Positions 1-7,284 of a stretch of DNA of 26,503 nt are shown here, piece by piece; within the stretch, counting starts at the first letter, position 1, and every line of letters begins with the position of its first letter. The position numbers were made by a program, and so were the translations under genes. Below the pieces are notes generated by a model that was not told the DNA's origin, made no database searches, and worked only from the letters and a program-made list of their open reading frames with translations. The DNA is from JBJFGR01 sp051892875 (GTDB taxonomy: Bacteria > Pseudomonadota > Gammaproteobacteria > Enterobacterales > Succinivibrionaceae): the NCBI GenBank assembly GCA_051892875.1, contig JBJFGR010000156.1, forward strand, positions 1 through 26,503. Reading direction: 5' to 3'.

Positions 1-543
1 GCTGATGAATATGATGGTAAGTTGCGTATTGCTCTAAGTGATAACTATGGTTTCAAGAGCTTCTTAAATGACTTTGGTTTGAAGTTTGCTAAGCTCTTTG
101 ATGGTTGTCGACATGATAGCGGTGACCCAATTCGTTGGGGTGAAATGCTGATTGCTCATTATAAGAAGTTGGGTATTGACCCAACAACGAAGATTGCTTG
201 CTGGTCTGACTCGCTTGATATTGACAAGGCTCTTGTTATTGCAAAGCATTTTAATGGTCGTATCAAGATTGCGTTCGGTATTGGCACATATCTTGGTGCA
301 ACTGTCTGTGGTACTAAGAAGGAACCTCTTTCGATGGTTATGAAAGTAGTGGAAGTGAATGGTAAGCCTGTAGTAAAATTGTCGGATTCTACCGGTAAAA
401 CAATGTGTCATGATGAAGGATATATTGAATATGTGCGTAAGGTCCACAACTACAAGTCGATTGACGATATGACTGTAGATGAAATTCTAAGTATTCTTCC
501 TGATTTCAAGAATGTACTTTTGAATGACATTTATAAAAAGTAA
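1..543 (+). CDS. pncB: Nicotinate phosphoribosyltransferase, C-terminal part (5' end outside window)
   Basis: The enzyme joins nicotinate and PRPP to give nicotinate mononucleotide (NaMN) in the deamidated NAD salvage route, in the cytoplasm. The frame is open from base 1, so the gene begins upstream; about 180 C-terminal residues are visible. The PncB signature RHDSGDP is followed by a WGE...HYKKLGIDP stretch, a SDSLD segment, an FGIGT loop and the terminal KLSDSTGKTMCHD block. All are close in order and spacing to bacterial PncB as I recall it. The RHDSGDP form (rather than RPDSG) favours nicotinate over nicotinamide phosphoribosyltransferase. The N-terminal part, with the regulatory histidine, is not visible. 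It pairs functionally with the NMN adenylyltransferase at 21588-22646. A hairpin terminator follows the stop codon. Confidence 0.93.
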   Translation, partial: ADEYDGKLRIALSDNYGFKSFLNDFGLKFAKLFDGCRHDSGDPIRWGEMLIAHYKKLGIDPTTKIACWSDSLDIDKALVIAKHFNGRIKIAFGIGTYLGATVCGTKKEPLSMVMKVVEVNGKPVVKLSDSTGKTMCHDEGYIEYVRKVHNYKSIDDMTVDEILSILPDFKNVLLNDIYKK

Positions 544-552
544 AATTGAATA

Positions 553-582
553 AAGCCCAGATGTAAAAGTCTGGGTTTTGTG
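553..582 (+). terminator. Intrinsic terminator after pncB
   Basis: An inverted repeat CCCAGA (556-561) / TCTGGG (570-575) with an 8-nt loop is followed by TTTTG. It starts about 10 bases after the pncB stop. Confidence 0.75.
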
Positions 583-601
583 GTTAATAAATAATGCAAC
601 T

Positions 602-730
602 ATGAAAAAGATAATAAAGATAATAAGTACAGTATTTGGAATTTCGGTTATATGCTATTTAGTTGCACGTGAAAAAGTTTTAATTAAAAAGATAGCACAT
701 GATTGTGATAAAATTAAAATGAAATTTTAG
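602..730 (+). CDS. Small membrane protein, 42 aa
   Basis: This short frame encodes a basic N-terminus (MKKIIKII), a hydrophobic stretch of about residues 5-22 that could be one membrane helix, and a basic tail. No family is recognised. No clear Shine-Dalgarno site precedes the ATG, which lowers confidence. It lies between the pncB terminator and a terminator/promoter element at 751-789, and its TAG stop is 20 bases before that hairpin, as expected of a real gene end. Confidence 0.4.
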   Translation: MKKIIKIISTVFGISVICYLVAREKVLIKKIAHDCDKIKMKF

Positions 731-750
731 ATTCTTTGTTTAAAAATAAG

Positions 751-782
751 AAATAAAAGGTTGACAGGATCTTTTATTTTCA
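751..782 (+). terminator. Intrinsic terminator with a -35 box in its loop
   Basis: A 9-bp perfect stem AAATAAAAG (751-759) / CTTTTATTT (771-779) is followed by T. The 11-nt loop contains TTGACA (761-766), the -35 hexamer of the next promoter. Confidence 0.65.
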
Positions 783-789
783 CTATATT
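761..789 (+). promoter_or_regulatory. Sigma70-like promoter, plain class
   Basis: TTGACA (761-766), a 17-nt spacer and TATATT (784-789); the predicted start is near 796. No TGTAAAC inverted repeat lies upstream. It would drive the unit beginning at 863. Confidence 0.75.
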
Positions 790-862
790 ATCAATATTGA
801 TAGAAGTATTGATGATATGATGGCATGTTTTGAAAAAGTCAAAATGATTTTTGGAGTTAGTT

Positions 863-1189
863 ATGGATATTCAAGAGATGTATGATACATTTGAAAATCA
901 AATATGTCATAAATGTCCATTTTATATTCGTTTCATGATTCCAAATTATCAAAAATTAAAAGAATGGCGTTCATTAAAAGCAAAACGTAATTGGTTATTA
1001 AAGAATCATGGATATAAAGTTGAAGATACAAGAATTAGATATGTTCCAGGAGATATAACTAAATTGACAGATATAGAAAGTGCTGAGTTAAGACGTATCA
1101 ATCATGCAATGGATAGTATTCAATTTAATGGTCATCAATTAAAAGATTTAATGGTTCAATACGGAGTTAAGAAGTTATGGAATTTGTAA
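863..1189 (+). CDS. Hypothetical protein, 108 aa
   Basis: Not recognised. The ATG at 863 is preceded by GGAG with 6-nt spacing and is preferred over an in-frame TTG at 851. The protein is small, basic and probably helical, with one CxxC pair (C15, C18) near the N-terminus that by itself does not make a zinc site. Its C-terminal part (LRRINHAMDSIQFNGHQLKD, roughly residues 75-95) resembles the end of the next gene product in pattern: a charged helix, an aromatic-glycine pair, then a DL...Y motif. The two may be distant paralogues. It overlaps the next gene by 13 bases. Confidence 0.7.
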   Translation: MDIQEMYDTFENQICHKCPFYIRFMIPNYQKLKEWRSLKAKRNWLLKNHGYKVEDTRIRYVPGDITKLTDIESAELRRINHAMDSIQFNGHQLKDLMVQYGVKKLWNL

Positions 1190-1458
1190 GGATGATGGAC
1201 TATCTAGAAGCTCAGCTCAATGAAGACAAAATTTTTATGAAAAGATTCTTAAATGAAAAGATTTTAAGGACAAAGAAATATAAGAGAGCTTGTCAGAATA
1301 GAGATAGATGGTTAAATTGCTATCATAAAGCATTAGATGAAAAATTAAAAAATGAAATGCAACTAAATTTAAAACGCTGTGAAAAGTATCTTGATAAATT
1401 GTTATATTATGGTTATAGTTATAATGATTTAAAAAATAAATATAGTGGTAATGTATAA
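1177..1458 (+). CDS. Hypothetical basic helical protein, 93 aa
   Basis: Not recognised. It is very rich in Lys and Arg and probably all-helical; residues 20-45 carry KKYKR and NRDRW clusters. The C-terminal pattern LKRCEKYLDKLLYYGYSYND matches, position by position in character, the end of the preceding protein, so a distant duplication is likely. The start at 1177 lies inside the preceding gene, 10 bases before its stop codon, implying translational coupling. A downstream ATG at 1192 is possible but has a poorly spaced ribosome site. Confidence 0.65.
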   Translation: MEFVRMMDYLEAQLNEDKIFMKRFLNEKILRTKKYKRACQNRDRWLNCYHKALDEKLKNEMQLNLKRCEKYLDKLLYYGYSYNDLKNKYSGNV

Positions 1459-1515
1459 AATTAAATAGAAAATAGTTTGTTGTGGTATTACGCATAAAGT
1501 AAGGAAACCTAAGAA

Positions 1516-1716
1516 ATGAAAAAGATTTATCAAATAACATTATATACTGGTATTAGAACTCCAGGAATGCCAGTTAAAACTTATTATGCTTCTACAAAGG
1601 AATTGGCTGATAAATTCTGTGAAGTTAAGAAAAAGCAAGATGGAACAGATTGGAAAGCTCATGAAATAGAGCTTATGACTGAAGAAAATGATTTTTATAA
1701 AAAGGTGGTAAAATAA
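1516..1716 (+). CDS. Hypothetical protein, 66 aa
   Basis: Not recognised. A good AAGGA ribosome site lies 9-10 bases before the ATG. The sequence suggests a small alpha/beta fold: a strand (IYQITLYTG), a loop with prolines, then a helix (STKELADKFCEVKKK). It ends in TAATG, sharing one base with the next start, so the two are translationally coupled. Confidence 0.65.
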   Translation: MKKIYQITLYTGIRTPGMPVKTYYASTKELADKFCEVKKKQDGTDWKAHEIELMTEENDFYKKVVK

Positions 1717-1925
1717 TGAAAGAAAAAATTTTTGATATTATATTGTCTAGAACTTTATTTGGTTGCAAGTTTTGGATTGTATGGGATGTTTGTTTCTTTA
1801 TTATTGATGTACTTTGTTTAGCAATAGGAGGTGGATTTGTATTTGGATTTTTCGCTATCCTAATGCTTATAATGTTATTTTGGAATGCATTGGAGCTCAA
1901 GGAATTTAAAAAAAGAAATAATTAA
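1716..1925 (+). CDS. Small membrane protein with two predicted helices, 69 aa
   Basis: Not recognised. Two hydrophobic segments, about residues 17-38 and 39-58, are joined by a glycine-rich turn (AIGGGF), with a basic C-terminus (EFKKRNN) probably facing the cytoplasm. It starts one base into the stop of the preceding gene. Its 3' end is overlapped in another frame by a small basic reading frame at 1885-1998. Confidence 0.65.
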   Translation: MKEKIFDIILSRTLFGCKFWIVWDVCFFIIDVLCLAIGGGFVFGFFAILMLIMLFWNALELKEFKKRNN

Positions 1926-1998
1926 AAGAGGTGATGCTCGAGATTTAGAACGTCCATTTATGAAGATTATTAAAAAGTATGCAAAGGATTTGCAATGA
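1885..1998 (+). CDS. Small basic protein overlapping two genes, 37 aa
   Basis: This short frame begins with an ATG inside the upstream membrane-protein gene and ends in ATGA, so its stop overlaps the start of the next gene by 4 bases. The product (MHWSSRNLKKEIIK...) is basic and mostly helical. The 69-base stretch not shared with either neighbour keeps a protein-like composition (RGDARDLERPFMKII), which supports coding. The upstream GGA ribosome site is weak. Confidence 0.45.
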   Translation: MHWSSRNLKKEIIKRGDARDLERPFMKIIKKYAKDLQ

Positions 1999-2639
1999 GT
2001 ACTAAGTTTTTTCTAGATACTGCAAAAAGGGAATTAGAAGATTTTAAGACTTTTCCAGAATCATTTCAAAAGTTATGTGAATTAGCTGAGACTGAAGAAA
2101 AGGGAATTGTCCAACAATGGAAATATCCTGATTTATTTAAGTGGTTAAATCATTCTACATTTTTAAGTGCAGGAAAGAGAAGTAAGTTAGTTGTTCCAGT
2201 AAAGTATGATGATGCATATACGCATCATTATTATATTACTGCTGATGGAAAGAATTATTCTATTTCTGTTGCAATTGGCCAAGGTACAGAAATGTGTTTT
2301 ATGAAATTGTCTGAAAAGGAATTTGAAGACATTTTTCCAAAAGTAAAATTTGTAAGTATTGCTCTTTATGATGAAATCTATAAGTTAAGATTGCCTGAAT
2401 TGGAAGAAAGTGTAGAAAGATTACAGAAGCAGTATGATGAAGAACAAGCAAAAATAAAAGCAGTAGAATCAAAGTTGAAGTCTGTAGATTGTGCAAATGC
2501 ATTGATGGCAGTTTTTGGATTGAAGTTAGATGAAGCTTCAGAAAAGAAGGTTCAGGAATGGAGAGATGAATTGGATGAGCTCAAGGATCCAGGTGGATTT
2601 ATCAGAAAAATAGAGAAGATTTATAAGAATGAAAATTGA
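1995..2639 (+). CDS. Hypothetical protein with central coiled coil, 214 aa
   Basis: Not recognised. The first 120 residues look like a mixed alpha/beta domain with a HHYYITADGKNYSI strand pair. Residues about 130-165 form a clear heptad-like coiled coil (LPELEESVERLQKQYDEEQA), followed by a charged helical tail rich in Glu and Lys. No catalytic motif or membrane segment is seen. The start codon overlaps the stop of the small frame at 1885-1998. Confidence 0.75.
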   Translation: MSTKFFLDTAKRELEDFKTFPESFQKLCELAETEEKGIVQQWKYPDLFKWLNHSTFLSAGKRSKLVVPVKYDDAYTHHYYITADGKNYSISVAIGQGTEMCFMKLSEKEFEDIFPKVKFVSIALYDEIYKLRLPELEESVERLQKQYDEEQAKIKAVESKLKSVDCANALMAVFGLKLDEASEKKVQEWRDELDELKDPGGFIRKIEKIYKNEN

Positions 2640-2687
2640 TATTTCATTGAAATAAGAAATGAATTGAAACAAGGAGAGGACTAGATA

Positions 2688-2753
2688 ATGACATTTATAG
2701 AAATCTTATTTGTTTTTTGTTTGATTATTTTTATTTGCATGTATATTTTATAG
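2688..2753 (+). CDS. 21-residue single-pass membrane peptide
   Basis: A strong ribosome site (AAGGAGAGG) precedes an ATG. The product is almost entirely hydrophobic (MTFIEILFVFCLIIFICMYI) and could be one membrane helix. It stops at TAG (2751-2753), and the next reading frame, in the same phase, opens directly after the stop. It may be the N-terminal membrane anchor of that downstream protein, separated from it by an amber codon, or a genuine micropeptide. Confidence 0.45.
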   Translation: MTFIEILFVFCLIIFICMYIL

Positions 2754-3080
2754 TTGAGAAAGGAAGAAAATAGTCCAGATTCTAAATGGACGCCTTATTG
2801 CTACTATAAGAATTTGACTGATGCAAAGAATGATTATTCAGTCTATGTAGGGTCAAAAGGCTTAAGAGAAGAACTTGAATCGATTCTGACTCGTCTTCAG
2901 GAAGAAGAAAAGTTTGAGTTTACTGAAAAGCAATGGGAAGCGTTAGGATTGACACTTGAAACGGCTAACTCACAGAATAACGATGATGGTGCTTGGACTG
3001 ACATTATGTTTAGAGCCAAGTATAATTTCATTGATAGTGTAAAAGCTTTTCTTAACACACAACATATTCATTTGTATTAG
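2754..3080 (+). CDS. Hypothetical protein, 108 aa (TTG start or amber readthrough)
   Basis: Not recognised. No ATG, and no ribosome site of its own, lies near the 5' end; the only candidate is the TTG directly abutting the TAG of the upstream membrane peptide in the same frame. The product begins with a basic patch (LRKEE), as expected just inside a membrane anchor. It then has an aromatic segment (WTPYCYYKNLTDAKNDYSVY) and a helix (LREELESILTRLQEEE). Possible origins are reinitiation, TTG initiation, amber readthrough, or a gene broken by one mutation. It ends in TAG, so amber is a real stop elsewhere in this window. Confidence 0.55.
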   Translation: MRKEENSPDSKWTPYCYYKNLTDAKNDYSVYVGSKGLREELESILTRLQEEEKFEFTEKQWEALGLTLETANSQNNDDGAWTDIMFRAKYNFIDSVKAFLNTQHIHLY

Positions 3081-3095
3081 GTAAAATATGAGTTT

Positions 3096-3158
3096 ATGTA
3101 TTAAGTAATTCAAACATGGTGTCCACATTGTAAATGCAAGATATATTGTACAAGGTAA
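3096..3158 (+). pseudogene. Mini zinc-ribbon frame with in-frame TAA at codon 3
   Basis: Reading from the ATG at 3096 gives M-Y-stop (TAA 3102-3104), then in the same frame a short zinc-ribbon-like peptide with CPHCKCK and a further Cys (VIQTWCPHCKCKIYCTR), ending at TAA 3156. It is very short, so chance is possible, but the pattern of a start, one stop and then a plausible protein recurs at 8371, 8708, 9163 and 9755. Confidence 0.3.
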
Positions 3159-3166
3159 TATAAAAT

Positions 3167-3856
3167 ATGAGTGATATAGTAGTAACTATGACAAGTTGGA
3201 AGAAACGTATTGATTACGTTTCTATTTCAATTTTGTCTTTATTGAAACAAACAGTAAAACCAAGAAGTATAGAATTAAATCTTTCTGAAGAAGAATTTCC
3301 TAATAAAGAAAATGACTTACCTCAAGATTTAATTGAACTAACAAAGATATATCCAATCAATATCAATTGGGTTGGTGCAAATGTAAAATCTTTTAAAAAG
3401 TTAATTCCAACACTTAAAAAGTATTGGAATGAAAAAGATTTGTATGTATTTACTGCTGATGATGATGTTGTTTATGAATATAATATGTTAGAGAAGTTTT
3501 TAGCTATTAGTGAAAAGCTACCTGAAGCATGTATATGTTTTGGTAAATTTTCTGGAGCATTATGTGACCAACCAGTTGTTAAAGGTGGAGCAACATTATA
3601 TAAGGTTCATTACTTTACTGAGAACGTTTGGACACAATTAAATGAGACTATTATAAATACAAATGAAGATGATTGGTGGTATGCCTATAATTTCTTATGT
3701 ACAAGTAAAAGATCAATTGTCTATACAGGTGATGAATTAACATTTTTTAATCAAATTGGTGGTCATGGATATAATACAAGTGAAACACATAAAATGTATT
3801 TAAATATGCTAAGACAACCAGTAATGAATGTAATTAAAGATAAAGAAACAATATGA
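3167..3856 (+). CDS. Family-2-like glycosyltransferase A, 229 aa
   Basis: Probable nucleotide-sugar glycosyltransferase of GT-A type. The N-terminus has a strand and turn (IVVTMTSWKKRI), a helix (LSLLKQTVKP), then LSEEEFPNKENDLP. A metal-binding acidic triad DDD at residues 98-100 follows a hydrophobic strand (LYVFTADDD). The same blocks occur in the proteins at 5089-5907 and 6521-7240, so these are three paralogues. The acceptor cannot be told: virion glycan, host surface sugar or modified DNA base. It overlaps the next gene by ATGA. No own promoter was found, so it is probably co-transcribed from upstream. Confidence 0.75.
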   Translation: MSDIVVTMTSWKKRIDYVSISILSLLKQTVKPRSIELNLSEEEFPNKENDLPQDLIELTKIYPININWVGANVKSFKKLIPTLKKYWNEKDLYVFTADDDVVYEYNMLEKFLAISEKLPEACICFGKFSGALCDQPVVKGGATLYKVHYFTENVWTQLNETIINTNEDDWWYAYNFLCTSKRSIVYTGDELTFFNQIGGHGYNTSETHKMYLNMLRQPVMNVIKDKETI

Positions 3857-4503
3857 ATTTTGTATCATCTCATCCCGCATTTAATGACACAATAGACTCA
3901 TTAAGAAATGAATTTAAAGACGATAAATCTAATAATGTAATCATTTGCGGGGCTCACGATTTTTCAAGAACACAATCTATTGACCTTTATAAGAAAAAGT
4001 TTGATAAAGTAATAGTCTTTAATCAAGAACCTTTGACAGCAACTCAAAGACAGTTCATGCACAAGGGTTATTTTGCTTGGTTAAAACAAGCAGATGAAGT
4101 CTGGGACTATGACGAACAGAATATAGAAGTCTTGAAGTTGATTAGATCAGATGTTAAGCTACATATTTTGAAACCTTACAAGGACTGGTCAGTTTATAAG
4201 CCAGTTGCGAAGGATATAGACATCTTATTCTATGGGTCAATGAATGAACATAGAGCAAAGATACTGAATGAGTTAAAGAAGAAGTATAAGGTAGTAGTAT
4301 TACAAAATGCTTGGGGTACAATTTTAGACAATTATATAATGCGAAGCAAGATTTTATTGAATTTACATTTTTATTATGAGAGTTCAATGCAGGAACAGGC
4401 TAGAATGATTAGATGGATAGGTAGTACTTGCAGAATCGTTAGTGAGAAATCTTGGAAAAACTATCTTGGTGTGGAAGAAATAGAGGATTGGAATAGTTTA
4501 TGA
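3853..4503 (+). CDS. Glycosyltransferase-like protein (GT-B style), 216 aa
   Basis: The C-terminal half resembles family 1/4-type transferases: DILFYGSMNEHRAKIL, then KYKVVVL, a LDNYIMRSKILLNLHFY segment and a conserved acidic stretch (SSMQEQARMIRWI). This layout is seen in phage and bacterial sugar transferases that lack a full N-terminal domain. The N-terminal half has the strand-loop NNVIICGAHDF and a FNQEP motif. It lies in the sugar-transfer operon, joined to both neighbours by ATGA overlaps. The substrate is unknown. Confidence 0.65.
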   Translation: MNFVSSHPAFNDTIDSLRNEFKDDKSNNVIICGAHDFSRTQSIDLYKKKFDKVIVFNQEPLTATQRQFMHKGYFAWLKQADEVWDYDEQNIEVLKLIRSDVKLHILKPYKDWSVYKPVAKDIDILFYGSMNEHRAKILNELKKKYKVVVLQNAWGTILDNYIMRSKILLNLHFYYESSMQEQARMIRWIGSTCRIVSEKSWKNYLGVEEIEDWNSL

Positions 4504-5123
4504 ACATTATTACAAATAATTGTTTAGGCGGTTTCATTTATAGAGATATACTTAAAACAGAATATCAAAATCCTTTTATTTGGACAGGAATAGAAATTGA
4601 AAAGTTTATAGATTTTGTTGATAACTTTGATAAAATAGATTTTACTAATGTAATGATAGAAAAAGAAGGAGAAGGACTTAAAAATAATTTTTTCACTGTT
4701 ATTGATGATAAGTATAAATTTAGAAATGGACACATAGTTTTTAATAAAAATGATAATGTTCCACGAATAATGAATGATTCTAAACATCTTGATTGGGTAA
4801 ATGTTTATTATAATAAACCTTGGGAATATATTTTAGAAAAATATAATAAGCGTGTAAAACGAATGGATAATAACATTATCGTTGCTATATACGCAAAAGA
4901 TAATGAATTTACAGATCAACTTAATAAACTTGCTGATGTTTGCTTAAAATATAATTATCCATGCTTAATTTTTCATTCTGAAAAGATAAAGGAAAATCTG
5001 GTCACTAAAAGTTATGTAATTAAACATAAAGAACCTTGGATAGATAATTTGTATAAACATTATCGAAAAGAAATAGAAGAGTTTATAAATGAAAATCGTG
5101 ATAACAATGACAAGCTGGACTAA
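4500..5123 (+). CDS. DUF1919-like exopolysaccharide-type protein, 207 aa
   Basis: The opening (NIITNNCLGGFIYRDILKTE, then NPFIWTGI) matches what I recall of DUF1919, whose members usually begin SNNCWGG.IY.D and occur in polysaccharide gene clusters; the biochemical role is not established. The central part has YNKPWEYILEKYNKRVKR, and the C-terminal part alternates strands and helices. It follows the previous gene by ATGA and overlaps the next by 35 bases. The assignment rests on the N-terminal motif. Confidence 0.6.
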   Translation: MNIITNNCLGGFIYRDILKTEYQNPFIWTGIEIEKFIDFVDNFDKIDFTNVMIEKEGEGLKNNFFTVIDDKYKFRNGHIVFNKNDNVPRIMNDSKHLDWVNVYYNKPWEYILEKYNKRVKRMDNNIIVAIYAKDNEFTDQLNKLADVCLKYNYPCLIFHSEKIKENLVTKSYVIKHKEPWIDNLYKHYRKEIEEFINENRDNNDKLD

Positions 5124-5907
5124 ACGAATCCAGTATGTAGCAAAAGCAATATATCGTTTTTTAAAGACACAAACAGTAAAACCTGATATATTTTATCTTT
5201 GGCTTGCTGAAGAAGAATTTCCGAATAAAGACAGAGATTTACCAGAAGATTTATTGACTATTTGTTCAGCATTTAATGTTCAAATTAAATGGATTAAAGA
5301 CAATGAATACTGTTTTAAGAGATGGTATGTTTTTCCAGAACATAATGATGATATGGTTATTTCTATAGATGATGACATGTTCTATGACCCTAGGATGATT
5401 GCAGCAGTTCTTGACGAATATAATAGAAATCCAATACCTTGTGTTTTGCATTATCGTGGGTGCGGCGGACTTATTGAAATTACGGAAGGAATAAAATATA
5501 CCATTACACAAAACCGTGTTAAGTCTTCTCTAAGAAATTATTTTATCGGACAGTGTGCTTTTACTCCACATTCATTTCCACTTGAAACATTAGAACCTAA
5601 AATCGTTGAATTAAGAAAGAAAATTTGTCCTAAATGCGATGAGAGTTTCTTACATCCATATTTGATTAAGGACAATATACCTATTGTGTTTATGGTTGGA
5701 CTTCGTGATATAGAAGAAAATGAAATGCAAGGTGTAGCAATACGAAATGATTTACATTTTAATTTAGTAAATGTAAACGGTAAAGAATATAAAAAAGCTG
5801 ACCTATATAAATTGAAAGTCCTACAAACAATTCCTGAATTACAAGAAAGCTGGAAAAAAGAATTTCCAAACTATGATTTTAACTACATTAAAGGAATAGA
5901 TATATGA
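5089..5907 (+). CDS. Family-2-like glycosyltransferase B, 272 aa
   Basis: Paralogue of the protein at 3167-3856: it shares TMTSWTKRIQYV, the TVKP loop, AEEEFPNKDRDLPEDL and an acidic triad IDDD (residues 93-96) that would hold the metal and nucleotide sugar. It is longer than its paralogues, with an extra C-terminal region after about residue 150 that includes CPKCDESFLHPYLI. It starts inside the preceding gene and ends in ATGA with the next. The acceptor is unknown. Confidence 0.75.
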   Translation: MKIVITMTSWTKRIQYVAKAIYRFLKTQTVKPDIFYLWLAEEEFPNKDRDLPEDLLTICSAFNVQIKWIKDNEYCFKRWYVFPEHNDDMVISIDDDMFYDPRMIAAVLDEYNRNPIPCVLHYRGCGGLIEITEGIKYTITQNRVKSSLRNYFIGQCAFTPHSFPLETLEPKIVELRKKICPKCDESFLHPYLIKDNIPIVFMVGLRDIEENEMQGVAIRNDLHFNLVNVNGKEYKKADLYKLKVLQTIPELQESWKKEFPNYDFNYIKGIDI

Positions 5908-6524
5908 TTTGCATTTTAGGTTGTTTAGATAATGAAGAAGGGTTGAAAATCTGTCAAGAAATGCGTTCTTGGCTAGATAAAGAACACTCAGTTTTCGTTG
6001 TGCATCAAACTCCTCCAGGAAGTAAATTTGAATATCCTGCTATAAAATGTGCGCTTGATACATCTATTAGGTTGAATGAGCCGGTTTTATACCTTCATAC
6101 TAAAGGAAGTGGAAATCCAATTCCTTCTAACTATAAAAACTTTATGATGCATGAAAGTGTGAATTTTCCTAAAGATGCAAAACCAGAAGATTGCCAGCGT
6201 GTAGTTAGAATGATGTGGGCAAAAGAATTTACTGGTGAAAAATTGAAAAAGTATCTAGCAGCAGTGAACACAGATAAACCAACTGTCGCTTGTCCCTTAA
6301 CTGGGAAAGAAAAGATTACATGGCAAAACGGCTGGATAATAAACCCAGCCGGTGCGAAAGAATTATTAAAAACATTTCATCTTGACAAAAACAGATATTA
6401 TTATGAATGGATGTTTAATAATACGCAGATAGACGTCATTGGCATTTTAAGTAATTCTTGCCATGCTTATAATGAACCTCATCATAAAACAATGTATGAT
6501 ATAATTTGGAAGTACTTTAGTTAA
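5904..6524 (+). CDS. Putative sugar-transfer protein, 206 aa
   Basis: Not firmly assigned. The protein has VLYLHTKGSGNP at about residues 60-70, a helix containing MMWAKEFTGEKLKKYL, TWQNGWIINPAGAKELL and a NRYYYEWMFNN block near 170-180. The YLHTKG and aromatic C-terminal blocks recall uncharacterised glycan-biosynthesis proteins. Its place at the end of an ATGA-coupled sugar-transferase operon supports a role there. Its TAA and the stop of the convergent minus-strand gene share the palindrome TTAA. Confidence 0.6.
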   Translation: MICILGCLDNEEGLKICQEMRSWLDKEHSVFVVHQTPPGSKFEYPAIKCALDTSIRLNEPVLYLHTKGSGNPIPSNYKNFMMHESVNFPKDAKPEDCQRVVRMMWAKEFTGEKLKKYLAAVNTDKPTVACPLTGKEKITWQNGWIINPAGAKELLKTFHLDKNRYYYEWMFNNTQIDVIGILSNSCHAYNEPHHKTMYDIIWKYFS

Positions 6525-7240
6525 GCAACTATATTTTCTCTAAAATAATTTATATAATTACATGAATCTTTTATCTTTAAGTGAAAAGGTTCTATTTGTG
6601 TATGAAATACATAGAAAGATTTTTTATTTAAGTCTATGTAATGTATTTTCATCTTTTCCGCAACTACACCATAAAAGCAATCATCATCACTAAAAATGTT
6701 TATTTTATTTGCTACAATATGAATGATAAAGTCAGTATAATAACTGAATTTTGGTGGATAAAGAGTATTCGGGCCTCTTCCCCATTGTAATCTAAATTTT
6801 CTATAAGGCATTCCATCATTTGTAATAATGCAATCTTTATGTTGAAGCCAAGTATTATATAGTATCTGTGCATAATTGCAAGTATAGATGCAGTCATCAT
6901 CTGCTGAAATGATAGGAACATCATGGTACTTATCCATTGTAAAAAGTACCTTCTTAAATGACTTATAGTTTTTATACACCCACAAGATTTCAATAAGTTC
7001 ATTATCCACGAACAACTTCAAATTATCAGGCAATTCATCCATCATCTTAGGAAATTCTTCTTCGCTCAATACCAAGACTATATGAAAACCAGGACACTGA
7101 TTCAAGAGACTAAATAATGTTTTAGAAACTGTATTTATTCTAGCCTTCCAACTTGTTAGACTGATGATTGCTTTTTCATTGGCATATTTCTTACCAAAAG
7201 TTGGGTATGTTTCTGCTGTATATTCTTCACGTTCACTCAT
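6521..7240 (-). CDS. Family-2-like glycosyltransferase C, inverted, 239 aa
   Basis: Third member of the local transferase family, on the opposite strand. After a 24-residue N-terminal extension come ISLTSWKARINTV, LSEEEFPKMMDELPDNL and the acidic triad ADDD (residues 113-116), then a tryptophan-rich region (LQWGRGPNTLYPPKF). The C-terminal part is more diverged, with a FSDDDCFYG segment. It is convergent with the sugar-transfer operon and its last bases overlap the last gene of that operon. No clear ribosome site precedes the ATG at 7240, and I could not assign its promoter. Confidence 0.75.
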   Translation of the reverse strand: MSEREEYTAETYPTFGKKYANEKAIISLTSWKARINTVSKTLFSLLNQCPGFHIVLVLSEEEFPKMMDELPDNLKLFVDNELIEILWVYKNYKSFKKVLFTMDKYHDVPIISADDDCIYTCNYAQILYNTWLQHKDCIITNDGMPYRKFRLQWGRGPNTLYPPKFSYYTDFIIHIVANKINIFSDDDCFYGVVAEKMKIHYIDLNKKSFYVFHTQIEPFHLKIKDSCNYINYFRENIVA

Positions 7241-7256
7241 ATCTAATCATATTTAT

Positions 7257-7284
7257 AAGAGGACTAAAAAGTCCTCTTTTTTAT
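7257..7284 (+). terminator. Strong plus-strand intrinsic terminator
   Basis: A 9-bp perfect stem AAGAGGACT (7257-7265) / AGTCCTCTT (7270-7278) with a 4-nt loop and a long T run. It sits just upstream of the minus-strand transferase, so it would stop plus-strand transcripts that have crossed that gene antisense. Confidence 0.8.

Noticed and set aside
817..885. 22-residue frame (MMACFEKVKMIF...) in the leader of the 863 unit
   Set aside because: No good ribosome site, and it overlaps the next gene in another frame; a leader peptide is possible but unsupported.
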